A stretch of DNA of 64,000 bases from Alphaproteobacteria bacterium (GCA_028284045.1 JANQSN010000017.1:1-64000), one strand, 5' to 3'; positions 42,946 through 53,207 are shown, counted from the stretch's first letter. Translations and numbers: made by a program. The notes: a model not told the origin generated them from the sequence alone.

Positions 42946-44771
42946 CAGCCGCCGATCTCCTCTTGGCGCTGGGCAAGGTCAAGCCACCGGTCCTCCGCCG
43001 CCGCCAGCGCCGCCTGCAGCCGGTCCAGCTCGGCCGTGATGTCGGCGAAGCGTGCCGGATCGCGCCGGTAGAGGTCGGGATCGGCCAGCACCGCCTGGGC
43101 TTCCGCGACCGCCGCGGTTAGCCGGTCGATCTCCGTCGGCAGCAGGGCCAGCGCCCGCTGGTCCTTGTAGCTGAGTTTGGCGGGCTTCGCAGCGGCGGCG
43201 GGGCGCGCCGGCGGCGGTTGATCGCCGCTTGGGGCGCCGCCCGATGCGCCGCGCGACCGGACGGGGGCCGGCAGCGGCGCCGGGCAGGCCGCGAGATAGT
43301 CCGAATAGCCACCGACCGTTTCCGCCACCCGGCCGTCCCCCTCCACGGCGATGACGGACCCGACCAGCCGATCCAAGAAATCGCGGTCGTGGCTGACCAG
43401 CAGTACCGTGCCGGCATAGGTGGCCAGCACGTCCTCCAGGAGGTCGAGGGTCTCCAGGTCGAGATCGTTGGTCGGCTCGTCCAGCACCAGCAGGTTGCTC
43501 GGCCGGGCGAACAGGCGGGCGAGCAGCAGCCGGTTGCGCTCCCCACCCGACAGGCTGTCGGCCGGCGCGTCGATGCGGCCCGGATCGAACAAGAAATCCT
43601 TCAGATAGCCGGCGATGTGGCGTGCCCGGCCGCCCACGGCGATCTGGTCGCCGCCGTCCGGCGCCAGCACCCGGCGCACCGTCGCGCCTGCTGCCAGCGT
43701 CTCACGGCGCTGGTCGAAATAGGCGATGTCGAGCCCGGTGCCCAGCCGGACCGTGCCGGCGTCCGGCGGGTGGCGGCCGATCAGCAGCCCGACCAGCGTC
43801 GTCTTGCCGGCCCCGTTCGGGCCGATCACGCCGACCCGGTCGCCGCGCCGGATGCGGGTGGAGAAGCGGTCGATCAGGCGGCGTTCGCCGTACGCTTTGG
43901 CGATCCCCGCCGCCTCGATCACCAGGGTGCCGCTGCGCTGCTGCTCGGCAACCGCCAGCCGCGCCGTGCCGGGGGCGGCCAGGGCGTCGCGCCGCTCCGC
44001 CCGCATCGCCGTCAGCGCGCGGACCCGGCCCTGATTGCGGCGGCGCCGCGCGGTCAGCCCCTCGCGCAGCCACTGCGTCTCCGCGGCGATGCGCCGGTCC
44101 AGCTTGTGGCGGGCCGCCGCCTCGGCCGCCAGCGTCTCCGCCACCCAGTCCTCGAAGCCGGCGAAGCCGCAGGGTGCCGCGCGCAGCCGGCCGCGGTCGA
44201 GCCACCAGGTGCGCCGCGTCACCGTCGCCAGGAAGCGGCGGTCATGGCTGATCACCAGCAACGCGCCGCGGTAGGCGGCAAGCCGGCCTTCCAGCCACTC
44301 GATGCCCGGCAGGTCGAGATGGTTGGTCGGCTCGTCCAACAAGAGCACGTCGGGATCGCCGACCAGCGCGCGCGCCAGCGCCGCCCGGCGAGCCTCGCCG
44401 CCCGACAGGCGGTCCGGCACGGCCGCCGCATCAAGGCCGATCTCGGCGAGGACGGCGGCGACCCGGTAGTCGTCCGGACCGCCCATCGGCGCCAGTCCTT
44501 GCGCGACATAGGCCGCGACATCGGCAGCGTCGCCGAACCCGGGTTCCTGCGCCACTCGCGCCAGACGCACGCCCGGCTGGCGGAAGCGGGTGCCGCTATC
44601 GGGCTCGACATCGCCGGCCAGCAGCGCCAGCAGCGTCGACTTGCCGGTGCCGTTGCGGCCGACCAGGCAGGTGGCGTCGCCCGCCGACAGCGCGAGATCG
44701 AGCCCGTCGAACAGCGGCCGTGCGGCGTAGCGGACCGAAACGCCGCTCAGGCTGACAAGCGGCGGCGCCAT
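42945..44771 (-). CDS. uup: ABC-F family ATPase, Uup-like
   Basis: Encodes 608 residues: two ATP-binding domains in tandem and no membrane segment. The first has 'GRNGTGKST', 'LSGGEARRAALARAL' and 'LLLDEPTNHLDL'; the second has 'GPNGAGKTT', 'LSGGERNRLLLARLF' and 'LVLDEPTNDLDL'. An Arg-rich linker between them holds 'GLTARRRRNQGRVRAL', and a C-terminal coiled-coil extension (about 540-608) follows a Pro-rich spacer, as in Uup. Uup relatives bind the ribosome or branched DNA and reduce precise transposon excision in E. coli. The gene is the first of a coupled pair with the EamA exporter. Confidence 0.9.
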   Translation of the reverse strand: MAPPLVSLSGVSVRYAARPLFDGLDLALSAGDATCLVGRNGTGKSTLLALLAGDVEPDSGTRFRQPGVRLARVAQEPGFGDAADVAAYVAQGLAPMGGPDDYRVAAVLAEIGLDAAAVPDRLSGGEARRAALARALVGDPDVLLLDEPTNHLDLPGIEWLEGRLAAYRGALLVISHDRRFLATVTRRTWWLDRGRLRAAPCGFAGFEDWVAETLAAEAAARHKLDRRIAAETQWLREGLTARRRRNQGRVRALTAMRAERRDALAAPGTARLAVAEQQRSGTLVIEAAGIAKAYGERRLIDRFSTRIRRGDRVGVIGPNGAGKTTLVGLLIGRHPPDAGTVRLGTGLDIAYFDQRRETLAAGATVRRVLAPDGGDQIAVGGRARHIAGYLKDFLFDPGRIDAPADSLSGGERNRLLLARLFARPSNLLVLDEPTNDLDLETLDLLEDVLATYAGTVLLVSHDRDFLDRLVGSVIAVEGDGRVAETVGGYSDYLAACPAPLPAPVRSRGASGGAPSGDQPPPARPAAAAKPAKLSYKDQRALALLPTEIDRLTAAVAEAQAVLADPDLYRRDPARFADITAELDRLQAALAAAEDRWLDLAQRQEEIGG

Positions 44772-44814
44772 GGCGACCGGGCCGGCGGCCGGCGGTTCAA
44801 GGGGGCACCCGCGT

Positions 44815-45384
44815 TCAGCATCCGCGCTGTCGGGACAGCAGGCGGCCCGCCAACTCCTCCATATAGTCGCGCACCGACCCAGGCTCGGCGGCGATCAGCG
44901 AGCCGAAACGGGAGCGGTGGATGTTGCAGTAGCGCGTGGTGCCGTGGTCGGACAGCGCCTGCGTCTGCTCGTTGGCAAGCCGCGTGCTGTAGCTGTCGAA
45001 GGCCGCCTGGCTGCCGAGATAGCGCTCCAGCGTGCCCTGGGTCTCGATCAGCAGGCCCTGATGGCGTTCGGAGAACAGGACATAGGCCTCGTAGCCGTCC
45101 TCCAGCCCATAGGACCGCTCGCAGGCCAGGGCGGAGACCAGCAACTCCGCATAGACCCGCTGGGTCTCGATCGCCAGCGCCTCCTGGCGGGTGAAGCAGG
45201 TCTGCGGTCCCTGGCCGCGCGTCGCCCGCTCCAGCGCATCCAGCCGCGTGGTCGCCTCGAAGGACGGCACATCAGCAGTATCCGCGGCGGCGGTATCGGC
45301 CGCCGCCGGGTGGGCCAGCGCCGACACGACCAGCAACACCGCGGCCAGGAGGATCGACACCGGCTCGGGGCTTGCGCGCATCAT
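44815..45384 (-). CDS. Exported protein of unknown function
   Basis: Encodes 189 residues. The signal peptide (about 1-29) ends at HPAAA. The mature chain is mainly helical and has four cysteines (in 'TCFTRQEALAIETQRVYAEL', 'LACERSYG', 'YCNIHRS' and the C-terminal Cys), so two disulfides are possible. 'YEAYVLFSERHQGLLIETQ' and 'YLGSQAAFDSYSTRLANEQ' suggest a four-helix arrangement. I recognise no domain. The start is the first of two adjacent ATG codons. It lies upstream of the ABC-F gene on the same strand, 43 bp away, and is divergent from the FAD-oxidase gene. Confidence 0.68.
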   Translation of the reverse strand: MMRASPEPVSILLAAVLLVVSALAHPAAADTAAADTADVPSFEATTRLDALERATRGQGPQTCFTRQEALAIETQRVYAELLVSALACERSYGLEDGYEAYVLFSERHQGLLIETQGTLERYLGSQAAFDSYSTRLANEQTQALSDHGTTRYCNIHRSRFGSLIAAEPGSVRDYMEELAGRLLSRQRGC

Positions 45385-45502
45385 CGGCTCCGACTCACAC
45401 TTGGGACCTTGGCTGGAAGGGCTCGGGCGAGGGTCGCCGACGGCCGGACTGGCCGGACCGCGGCGTCAGCCGAATAGCAGCAAGAGGGCGAGGATCGCAA
45501 CA

Positions 45503-46921
45503 ATGGCTCCAGACGCGGCGGTCAACGCCGCCCCCGAAACGGCCGGCACGCGCCGTCCCGCCCCGCCGGCCCTGCTGGCGGCGCTCGGCCAGCGGCTCGG
45601 CGACCGGTTCTCCACCAACGCCGCGATCCGCCAGCGCCACGGCCAGGACGAAAGCTATCATCCGGCCGAGCCGCCCGATGGCGTCGCCTTCCCGGAATCG
45701 GCAGCGGAGGTGTCGGAGATCGTGCGACTGGTGGCCGCGCATGGCTCCGTCATCATCCCGTTCGGCGTCGGCACCTCCCTGGAAGGCGGCATCGCCGCGC
45801 GCCAGGGCGGCATCGCGCTGGACATGAGCGCCATGAACCGCATCACGCGCGTCTCGCCCGACGATCTCGACGCCACGGTCGAGGCTGGGGTGACCCGCAA
45901 GCAGCTCAACACCCATCTGCGCGACCAGGGCCTGTTCTTCCCGATCGATCCCGGCGCGGACGCCACGCTGGGCGGCATGGCGGCGACCCGCGCCTCGGGC
46001 ACCAACGCGGTGCGCTACGGCACCATGCGCGACAATGTGCTGGGCCTGACGGTGGTGCTGGCCGACGGGGAGATCGTCACCACCGGCGGGCGGGCGCGCA
46101 AGTCCGCGGCGGGCTACGACCTGACGCGGCTGATCATCGGCTCGGAAGGCACGCTGGGGGTGATCTGCGACCTGACGGTGCGCCTGCACGGCATCCCGGA
46201 GGCGATGTCGGCGGCGGTCGCCCCCTTCCCCGATATCGGCGCGGCGATCGCCACGGTGATCGAGGCGACCCAGCTCGGCGTGCCGATGGCGCGGGTGGAG
46301 TTCCTCGACGAGGTGCAGATCGACGCCGTAAACCGGTACTCGCACCTCGACTATCCCGTCGCGCCGACCCTTTTCTTCGAGTTCCACGGCAGCACCGCCG
46401 GCGTGGCGGAGCAGGCGGAGGCCGTGGGCACCGTCGCCGAGGCGCAGGGCTGCCGGGGCTTCCGATGGGCGACCCGGCCGGAGGACCGCAACCGGCTGTG
46501 GGAGGCGCGGCACAACGCCTACTACGCCGGCCTGGCGCTGCGGCCCGGGGCGCGCGGCATCGCCACGGATGTCTGCGTGCCGATCAGCCGGCTGGCCGAC
46601 TGCCTGATCGCCACCAAGGTGGATATCGGGGAGACCGGCCTGCTGGCGCCGATCGTCGGCCATGTCGGCGACGGCAACTTTCATCTCGTCATGGTGATCG
46701 ATCCGGACGACCACGAGGAAGTTGCCCGGGCCGAGGCGCTGCATGCCCGCATGGTCCGCCGCGCCCTGGCCATGGGCGGCACCTGCACCGGCGAGCACGG
46801 CATCGGCTACGGCAAACGCGCCTTCCTGCGCGAGGAGCACGGGCCCGGCGTCGACGTGATGCAGCGGATCAAGACCGCCCTGGACCCGACCGGCGTGCTC
46901 AATCCGGGCAAGGTGGTGTAG
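45503..46921 (+). CDS. FAD-linked oxidase of the GlcD / D-lactate dehydrogenase family
   Basis: Encodes 472 residues with the VAO/PCMH-type FAD domain ('VIIPFGVGTSLEGG', 'DPGADATLGGMAATRASGTN', 'KSAAGYDLTRLIIGSEGTLG') and a C-terminal substrate cap with the metal-binding 'IVGHVGDGNFH' and 'GGTCTGEHGIG'. It resembles cytosolic/peripheral D-lactate dehydrogenases and glycolate oxidase subunit D, which oxidise 2-hydroxyacids and pass electrons to the quinone pool or cytochrome c. No glcE or glcF follows, which favours a stand-alone D-2-hydroxyacid dehydrogenase. The ATG at 45503 with 'gagg' upstream is chosen over upstream alternatives lacking homology. Confidence 0.9.
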   Translation: MAPDAAVNAAPETAGTRRPAPPALLAALGQRLGDRFSTNAAIRQRHGQDESYHPAEPPDGVAFPESAAEVSEIVRLVAAHGSVIIPFGVGTSLEGGIAARQGGIALDMSAMNRITRVSPDDLDATVEAGVTRKQLNTHLRDQGLFFPIDPGADATLGGMAATRASGTNAVRYGTMRDNVLGLTVVLADGEIVTTGGRARKSAAGYDLTRLIIGSEGTLGVICDLTVRLHGIPEAMSAAVAPFPDIGAAIATVIEATQLGVPMARVEFLDEVQIDAVNRYSHLDYPVAPTLFFEFHGSTAGVAEQAEAVGTVAEAQGCRGFRWATRPEDRNRLWEARHNAYYAGLALRPGARGIATDVCVPISRLADCLIATKVDIGETGLLAPIVGHVGDGNFHLVMVIDPDDHEEVARAEALHARMVRRALAMGGTCTGEHGIGYGKRAFLREEHGPGVDVMQRIKTALDPTGVLNPGKVV

Positions 46922-46939
46922 GCGGCAGGACCGCCCCCT

Positions 46940-47695
46940 TCACCACGGCACCGGCCGGCCGCACTGGTCGAAGAAACCGCCGGTATCGGCCGGACCCAGC
47001 CGGTCCAGCACGGACAACAGCCGGGCCGCGGCCAAGGCCGGCGGCTGCACCTCCAGCCCGTCCTTGGCGAAGGGTGCGGACAGAGCCGTGTCCACCGTCC
47101 CCGGATGCAGGGTCACGCACACCGCCTCGCGCCGGCGGCGCCGCAGCTCGATCGCGGCCGTGCGGACGAGCTGGTTCAATGCCGCCTTCGACGCGCGATA
47201 GCCGTACCAGCCGCCAAGCCGGTTGTCGGCGATGCTGCCGACGCGGGCCGACAAGGTCGCGAAGACCGCCTTGCCGTCGCGCGGCAGCCGTTCCAGGACG
47301 TGCTTCATGATCAGGGCGGGACCGACGGCGTTCAGCGCGAAGCAGCGCGTCAGCGCCGCACCGTCCAACTCGCGCCACGACCGCTCCGGCCCCTGGCGGT
47401 CGTCGTGCAGGAAACCGGTGGCGTCGATGACCAGCCTCAGCGGCCCCAGCGCCGACGCCGCCTCGACGGCGCGCCCGATGGTTGCCTCGTCCAACAGGTC
47501 GACGGGCGGCGTCCCCTGCCGGCCGAAACCCCGAACGGCGGCGAAACGGTCGTGGTCGCCGAGCTGTGCCAGCAGCGCCCCCCCGATGCCGCCGCCGGCC
47601 CCGAACACGACACCGACGCCGCCCCGCGGAAAGGAGATGAGCCCGACGCCCTCCCCAGCCTCCCGCCCGCCCGCCGCGTCGGGCTGCAGCGTCAT
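46940..47695 (-). CDS. SDR-family oxidoreductase (C-factor-like)
   Basis: Encodes 251 residues. The NAD-binding motif is 'VVFGAGGGIGGALLAQLG', the Ser is in 'ATLSARVGS', and the catalytic pair is in 'WYGYRASKAALNQLVRT'. The C-terminus 'TLHPGTVDTALSAPF' is typical of short SDRs resembling CsgA/C-factor and carbonyl reductases. Substrate unknown. The start is ATG 47695, overlapping the stop of the upstream DUF393 gene by 4 bp. A short ggcgg-cagga-ccgcc hairpin (46922-46936) separates its stop from that of the convergent FAD-oxidase gene. Confidence 0.85.
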   Translation of the reverse strand: MTLQPDAAGGREAGEGVGLISFPRGGVGVVFGAGGGIGGALLAQLGDHDRFAAVRGFGRQGTPPVDLLDEATIGRAVEAASALGPLRLVIDATGFLHDDRQGPERSWRELDGAALTRCFALNAVGPALIMKHVLERLPRDGKAVFATLSARVGSIADNRLGGWYGYRASKAALNQLVRTAAIELRRRRREAVCVTLHPGTVDTALSAPFAKDGLEVQPPALAAARLLSVLDRLGPADTGGFFDQCGRPVPW

Positions 47696-48120
47696 GGCCG
47701 CGCGGCCCGTCGCCGCGCCTGCAGCCGGCCGACCAGGCGCGACACGGCGGGCCGCACCGGCAGGAACAGGCGATACCCCCCTTCCATCGCGCGCGTGACC
47801 CCGGGCAGCGCGGCGATACGCGCCGCCCAGCGCCAGCGCGGCAGGACGGCCCAGATGGCGACGAAGGCGGCCGCCCCCGACACCAGCGATCCGTCGGCCC
47901 GGCGCACATGAAACCGCGCCAGGGCCCGGTCGCGGGTCAGGCCCTCCCCCGGATCGGCATCGGCCGCCGCCACATCGCGGAAGCCGATCGCCGCCGCGCC
48001 GTCCTGGGCGCGATAATGGTCGATCTCGGCACGGCATAGGGGGCACGCGCCATCGTAGTAGACCGTCAGCCGGTCGTCGCACGAAGACAAGAGGTCGCTC
48101 CACCAAGTCCCGGACGGCAA
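47692..48120 (-). CDS. DUF393 (DCC) family thiol-disulfide oxidoreductase-like protein
   Basis: Encodes 142 residues. The DCC signature is clear near the N-terminus: 'YYDGACPLCRAEIDHYRAQD', with the D-G-x-C-x-x-C motif that resembles a thioredoxin-like redox centre. 'ALARFHVRRADGSLVSGAAA' and 'RAMEGGYRLFLPVRP' complete the family pattern. The role is unknown; such proteins are thought to act on thiols. It is coupled to the downstream SDR gene through an overlapping stop/start and is divergent from the TerB-like gene. Confidence 0.88.
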   Translation of the reverse strand: MPSGTWWSDLLSSCDDRLTVYYDGACPLCRAEIDHYRAQDGAAAIGFRDVAAADADPGEGLTRDRALARFHVRRADGSLVSGAAAFVAIWAVLPRWRWAARIAALPGVTRAMEGGYRLFLPVRPAVSRLVGRLQARRRAARP

Positions 48121-48225
48121 GGCGCCGTCACCACCGCATGCGACCTAGGCCGCGCGGCGCCGGTTGCCAGCCGCGCCGGCCGGGTGGGATGGTCGGTGGC
48201 GGCCATGCCAGGCGGAAGAGGCACG

Positions 48226-48672
48226 ATGACCCTGATCGAGAAGCTCAAATCGGAGATCGAGCAGCGCAACAACAAGCCGTTCCTGAAGGCCGCCATGGCG
48301 GTCTGCGCCTTGGTGGCGAACGCCGACGGCACGGTGACGTTCGCCGAACGCTACCGCGTCGACCAGGTGCTGGAGACGGTGCGCGAGCTTCGCATCTACG
48401 ACCCGCACAAGGCGGTCGACCTGCTGAACGATTTCCTGGACGCGCTCCGGCGCGACGGCGAGGCGGCCGCCCGCATCCTGCGCGGCAAGGTCGCGCGCTT
48501 CGCCGGTGACCGTAAATCCGCGCGAACCCTGCTGCGCATCGCCTATTTCATCGTCACGGCCGATGAGGAGATCAGCACAGCGGAACGCGCCGCCTTCGAC
48601 GAGATCTGCCGATCCCTCAACGTCGACCCGCGCGACGTCTTCGACAAGATGGCGGCGGCGCGCGCCGGCTGA
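48226..48672 (+). CDS. TerB-like helical protein
   Basis: Encodes 148 residues. The sequence is all-helical with acidic metal-binding-type loops 'VANADGTVTFAERY' and 'VTADEEISTAERAAFDEI', matching the TerB/TerB-C fold found in tellurite-resistance operons and many orphan settings. No other ter gene is nearby, so tellurite resistance should not be assumed. The ATG at 48226 (MTLIEKLKS) has 'ggaagagg' upstream; an earlier frame start at 48184 lacks family similarity. It is followed after 34 bp by the PaiB-like gene. Confidence 0.82.
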   Translation: MTLIEKLKSEIEQRNNKPFLKAAMAVCALVANADGTVTFAERYRVDQVLETVRELRIYDPHKAVDLLNDFLDALRRDGEAAARILRGKVARFAGDRKSARTLLRIAYFIVTADEEISTAERAAFDEICRSLNVDPRDVFDKMAAARAG

Positions 48673-48706
48673 AGGCTCCAGGCAGAACACCCCAGAAAGG
48701 ACACGC

Positions 48707-49345
48707 ATGTACGAGCCACCGCATTTCCGCGAGGATCGCCTCGACATCCTGCACGACGCGATGCGCGCCCATCCCCTGGCGACGCTGGTATCGCACCGCG
48801 CCGGCCGGTTGACCGCAGATCACATTCCCCTGGTCATCCACGCCGAAGCGTCGGCGGTGGGCACGCTGCGCGGCCATATCGCCAAGGCAAACCCGCTGTG
48901 GCGGCAGCGCCAACCGGCGACCGACGTGCTGGCGATCTTTCAGGGGCCGCAGGCCTATGTGACGCCGTCCTGGTATCCGTCGAAGAAAGAGCACGGGAAG
49001 GTCGTGCCGACCTGGAACTATGTCGTCGTCCATGCCCACGGAACCCTGCGGTTCATCGAGGATGCGGGCTGGCTGCTGGCGCATCTCGACACGCTGACCA
49101 CCGGCCAGGAACGCGATCGGCCGGCCCCCTGGCACGTCACCGACGCGCCGGACGACTTCCTGGCCGGCCAGCTCAAGGGCATCGTCGGCATCGAGATCGA
49201 GATCGCCGATCTGCAGGGCAAGTGGAAGGCCAGCCAGAACCGCAACGCCGCCGACCGGGCCGGGGTGCGCGAGGGCCTGCGCCGCGAGGACCGGCCGGAC
49301 GCCGCGGCGCTCGCCGACCTGATCGACATCGACGCTCCGTCGTGA
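48707..49345 (+). CDS. PaiB-like FMN-binding negative regulator
   Basis: Encodes 212 residues, close to the family length. Signature segments are 'MYEPPHFREDRLDILHDAMR', 'HPLATLVSHRAG', 'DHIPLVI', 'VTPSWYPSKKEHGKVVPTWN' (the FMN/substrate loop) and 'LKGIVGIEIEIADLQGKWK'. PaiB proteins have a split-barrel flavin fold; in Bacillus PaiB affects sporulation and protease genes, but direct DNA binding is not shown for most homologues. A good 'agaaagg' ribosome site precedes the ATG. Its stop overlaps the GTG start of bciA, so both are probably translated together. Confidence 0.9.
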   Translation: MYEPPHFREDRLDILHDAMRAHPLATLVSHRAGRLTADHIPLVIHAEASAVGTLRGHIAKANPLWRQRQPATDVLAIFQGPQAYVTPSWYPSKKEHGKVVPTWNYVVVHAHGTLRFIEDAGWLLAHLDTLTTGQERDRPAPWHVTDAPDDFLAGQLKGIVGIEIEIADLQGKWKASQNRNAADRAGVREGLRREDRPDAAALADLIDIDAPS

Positions 49346-50343
49346 CCGACGGCACCGCGCGCCGCGTGATGCTGCTGGGCGCCACCGGCACGATCGGCCG
49401 GGCGACGGCGCGCGCGCTGGTCCGGCGCGGCCATCACGTCGTCTGCTTCGTGCGGCCGCGCGCCGGGGCGGGTGGCGCGCTGACGCCGGACCGCAGCACC
49501 GCGCTGCTGGACGGAGCGACCGTGCGGTTCGGCGACGTGACCGACCCGGCGTCGCTTGCCCGCGACGGGTTCTGCGGCGAGCCCTTCGATGCGCTCGTCT
49601 CCTGCCTGGCATCGCGGACCGGTGCGCCCGAGGACGCTTGGGCGATCGACCACCAGGCGCATCTCAATGCGCTGTCTGCGGCCCGGGACGCCGGCGTTCG
49701 CCAGATGGTCCTGCTGTCGGCGATCTGCGTCCAGAAACCCCTGCTTGCCTTCCAGCACGCCAAGCGAGCGTTCGAGACGGCGCTGATGGGTTCAGGCCTC
49801 ACCTACTCGATCGTTCGGCCGACCGCGTTCTTCAAATCGCTGTCGGGTCAGCTCGACCGGCTGGCCCGCGGCAAGCCCTTCCTGGTGTTCGGCGACGGCA
49901 CGTTGACGGCCTGCAAGCCGATCGGCGACGATGATCTGGCCGACTACCTCGCCGGCTGCCTGGACGATCCCGACCGCCACAACCGCATCCTGCCGATCGG
50001 CGGCCCGGGCGCGGCGATCACGCCGCGCCAGCAGGGCGAGCGCCTGTTCGCCCTGCTCGGCCGCTCACCCCGGTTTCGCACGGTGCCGGTGGCCTTCCTG
50101 GATGCGATCATCGCGACGCTGGCCACGCTCGGCCACATCGCGCCCAAGCTAAAGGAGAAGGCGGAGCTGGCGCGCATCGGGCGCTACTACGCCACGGAGT
50201 CCATGCTGGTCCTCGACCCGGCCACCGGCCGCTACGATGCCGAGGCCACGCCGTCCACCGGGTCGGAGACGCTGTTCGACTTCTACGAACGCCTGGTCCG
50301 GGGCGAGGCCACCATCGACCGCGGCGACCACGCGGTGTTCTGA
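49342..50343 (+). CDS. bciA: Divinyl chlorophyllide a 8-vinyl-reductase (BciA type)
   Basis: Encodes 333 residues of the extended/atypical SDR fold. 'VMLLGATGTIGRATARAL' is the NADPH site. The region 'IVRPTAFFKSLSGQLDRL' followed by 'GKPFLVFGDGTLTACKPI' and 'DLADYLAGCLDD' is characteristic of BciA, which reduces the C8 vinyl group of (bacterio)chlorophyll precursors. Chlorophyll biosynthesis is essentially its only known role, so the host is probably phototrophic. The gene is not in a photosynthesis cluster here; the neighbours are PaiB-like and an aminotransferase, as is common for bciA outside the cluster. The start is a GTG overlapping the paiB-like stop (GTGA). Confidence 0.87.
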   Translation: MTDGTARRVMLLGATGTIGRATARALVRRGHHVVCFVRPRAGAGGALTPDRSTALLDGATVRFGDVTDPASLARDGFCGEPFDALVSCLASRTGAPEDAWAIDHQAHLNALSAARDAGVRQMVLLSAICVQKPLLAFQHAKRAFETALMGSGLTYSIVRPTAFFKSLSGQLDRLARGKPFLVFGDGTLTACKPIGDDDLADYLAGCLDDPDRHNRILPIGGPGAAITPRQQGERLFALLGRSPRFRTVPVAFLDAIIATLATLGHIAPKLKEKAELARIGRYYATESMLVLDPATGRYDAEATPSTGSETLFDFYERLVRGEATIDRGDHAVF

Positions 50344-50360
50344 CGGCGGGGCCGTCCCCC

Positions 50361-51593
<1,233 letters not shown>

Positions 51594-51710
51594 TCACCGA
51601 AGAATACGTGCGGTGACCAGACAAAGTTGGCGTAACGGTCAATCGATCGATTCCAGGGACCGTATCGCCCGCTTTCGGGCAGCGCAAGCTGAAGCGGCGG
51701 TGTATGTCAC

Positions 51711-51959
51711 TTAGTGATCGTCTTCGCCTTGCGACATCACGCCGATCGCCATGCCGATGCCGCCGAAGGTCAAGATCAACGCAAAGAACAACATGAAGAA
51801 CCAAAGCCAGGAGAGATCGGCTTCAACCATCAGCGTGTAGAGACCGCCCCAATCCTGCACCATCAACAAGAGGCCGAAGCTCACGCCGACGGCGGCGCCG
51901 ATCAGCAGATGGCGCCGCATGAACAAGAGGGCCGATCGCTCGAAGGCGTGCAGCGGCAT
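51711..51959 (-). CDS. Small two-helix membrane protein
   Basis: Encodes 82 residues. Two long hydrophobic helices lie at about 16-35 and 51-75 with the acidic linker 'QDWGGLYTLMVEADLSW' between them, and the tail is acidic ('SQGEDDH'). The N-terminus 'MPLHAFERSALLFMRRHL' is basic, suggesting that both ends face the cytoplasm. No family is recognised, but the composition and codon bias support a real gene. It is transcribed leftward and upstream of the aminotransferase with 147 bp between. Confidence 0.65.
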   Translation of the reverse strand: MPLHAFERSALLFMRRHLLIGAAVGVSFGLLLMVQDWGGLYTLMVEADLSWLWFFMLFFALILTFGGIGMAIGVMSQGEDDH

Positions 51960-52159
51960 GGGGCCTCTTCCTGATCTCTTGGCGTCGGGCGGGCGCCCAC
52001 CACCCGGCAAGATGTTCCGGGCAAGCGGTGCCGACAAGCCCTGCCAGGCGCGCTGCCCGATCGCCCGCCCCCGCGGTCCGGCACGCGCGCACGCCGTCTG
52101 GCATCGATATTGCGTTGCCTTGGGCGAGGAACGGCCGACGTCCGCACGGGTATCGGCCT

Positions 52160-52225
52160 CTAGTGTGATGGTTCCGAGAGTCGGTGCACGATGTGCACCG
52201 ACTCTCGGAAGCTGAATCACACTAG
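52160..52225. repeat. Long bipartite palindrome (18-bp perfect inner stem) in a 330-bp gap
   Basis: Inner arms 52172-52189 and 52193-52210 are exact reverse complements (18 bp, loop gat). Outer arms ctagtgtgat/atcacactag (52160-52169, 52216-52225) are also exact. The unit lies between a membrane-protein gene and a transglycosylase gene, starts and ends with CTAG, and looks like a small palindromic mobile repeat or strong transcript end. The rest of the 51960-52289 gap shows nothing else I can name. Confidence 0.8.
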
Positions 52226-52289
52226 AATCAACAGATTGGTGTCCCAACCGCCAACCACTGGCCGCCCGCGGCCGGGGAGCCTTGAGAGC

Positions 52290-53207
52290 ATGAGCAACGC
52301 CAGCCCCGCCTACGCCATCGGCGACTACGACGTCAGCAGCCGGGTCCTCTCCGCCGTTCAGGAAGCCAGCCGCCGCACCGGCGTCGACTTCCGCTACATG
52401 ATGGCCAAGGCAGCCCAGGAAAGCGCCTTCCGCGCCGATGCCCGCGCCGGCACCACCAGCGCCAGCGGGCTCTACCAGTTCATCGACTCCACCTGGCTCA
52501 ACATGATCAAGGAGCATGGGCGCGAACACGGGCTCGGCCGCTACGCCGACCAGATCGTCGAGCGGGTCGACGGGTCCATGTCCGTCCCCAACCGGGCCGC
52601 GCGCGAGGAGATCTTGGGCCTGCGCTTCGACCCGCGCATCAACGCCCTGATGGCCGGGGAGTTCGCCCAGGACAACCGCGCGCATCTGGAAGCCCGCGTC
52701 GGCGGCGACATCGGCCCGACCGAGCTGTATCTCGCCCATTTTCTGGGCGCCGCCGGGGCCACCACCTTCCTGAAGGCGCAGCAGGAAAACCCGCTGCAGT
52801 CGGCAGCCGGTCTGTTTCCCGCCGCCGCGCGGGCCAACCGGGCGGTCTTCTACAACCGCGCCACCGGCCAGCCGAGGACGCTGGACGAGGTCTATGGCTG
52901 GGCCGACCGGCGCATGGCCCAGGGCATGGCGTTGGTCGACGGCGGGGTGAGCAGCGGCGGCCGGCCGATGGTGCTGGCCTCGCATTTCGGCCAGGCCCGC
53001 ATGATCAGCGCGGTGCCGCGGCCCACCGCCGTCGGCGCCTATGCGCCGTCCGCCGCCTGGCAGAACCAGGTGGCCGCGCTGGCGCACAACACGCCGGGCA
53101 CGCCGACGCCGGCGGGTGCGGGCTCCAGCGGCCTGTCGATGTGGACGATGCTGACCGCCTCGGCCCTGCCGATTCCCGGCGAAACGCCGCCGGGCGCGGC
53201 ATCCTGA
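52290..53207 (+). CDS. Transglycosylase SLT-domain protein
   Basis: Encodes 305 residues. The lysozyme-like domain occupies about residues 15-200: catalytic E44 in 'AAQESAF', '[14 protein letters not shown]', and '[15 protein letters not shown]' are typical of SLT-fold lytic transglycosylases, which cleave peptidoglycan between MurNAc and GlcNAc. No signal peptide is visible at the N-terminus, so export may be non-classical or it may act within a secretion apparatus. The C-terminal 100 residues are Ala/Pro/Gly-rich and probably disordered. The start is an ATG with 'ggggag...gag' upstream. Confidence 0.85.
   Translation: MSNASPAYAIGDYDVSSRVLSAVQEASRRTGVDFRYMMAKAAQESAFRADARAGTTSASGLYQFIDSTWLNMIKEHGREHGLGRYADQIVERVDGSMSVPNRAAREEILGLRFDPRINALMAGEFAQDNRAHLEARVGGDIGPTELYLAHFLGAAGATTFLKAQQENPLQSAAGLFPAAARANRAVFYNRATGQPRTLDEVYGWADRRMAQGMALVDGGVSSGGRPMVLASHFGQARMISAVPRPTAVGAYAPSAAWQNQVAALAHNTPGTPTPAGAGSSGLSMWTMLTASALPIPGETPPGAAS

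Noticed and set aside
48226-48672. Tellurite resistance operon
   Set aside because: Only a TerB-like helical domain is present; no terA, terC, terD or terZ genes are nearby.
52290-53207. Prophage endolysin
   Set aside because: It has no holin, tail or integrase neighbours, and the gene lies next to uvrB in an otherwise housekeeping region.
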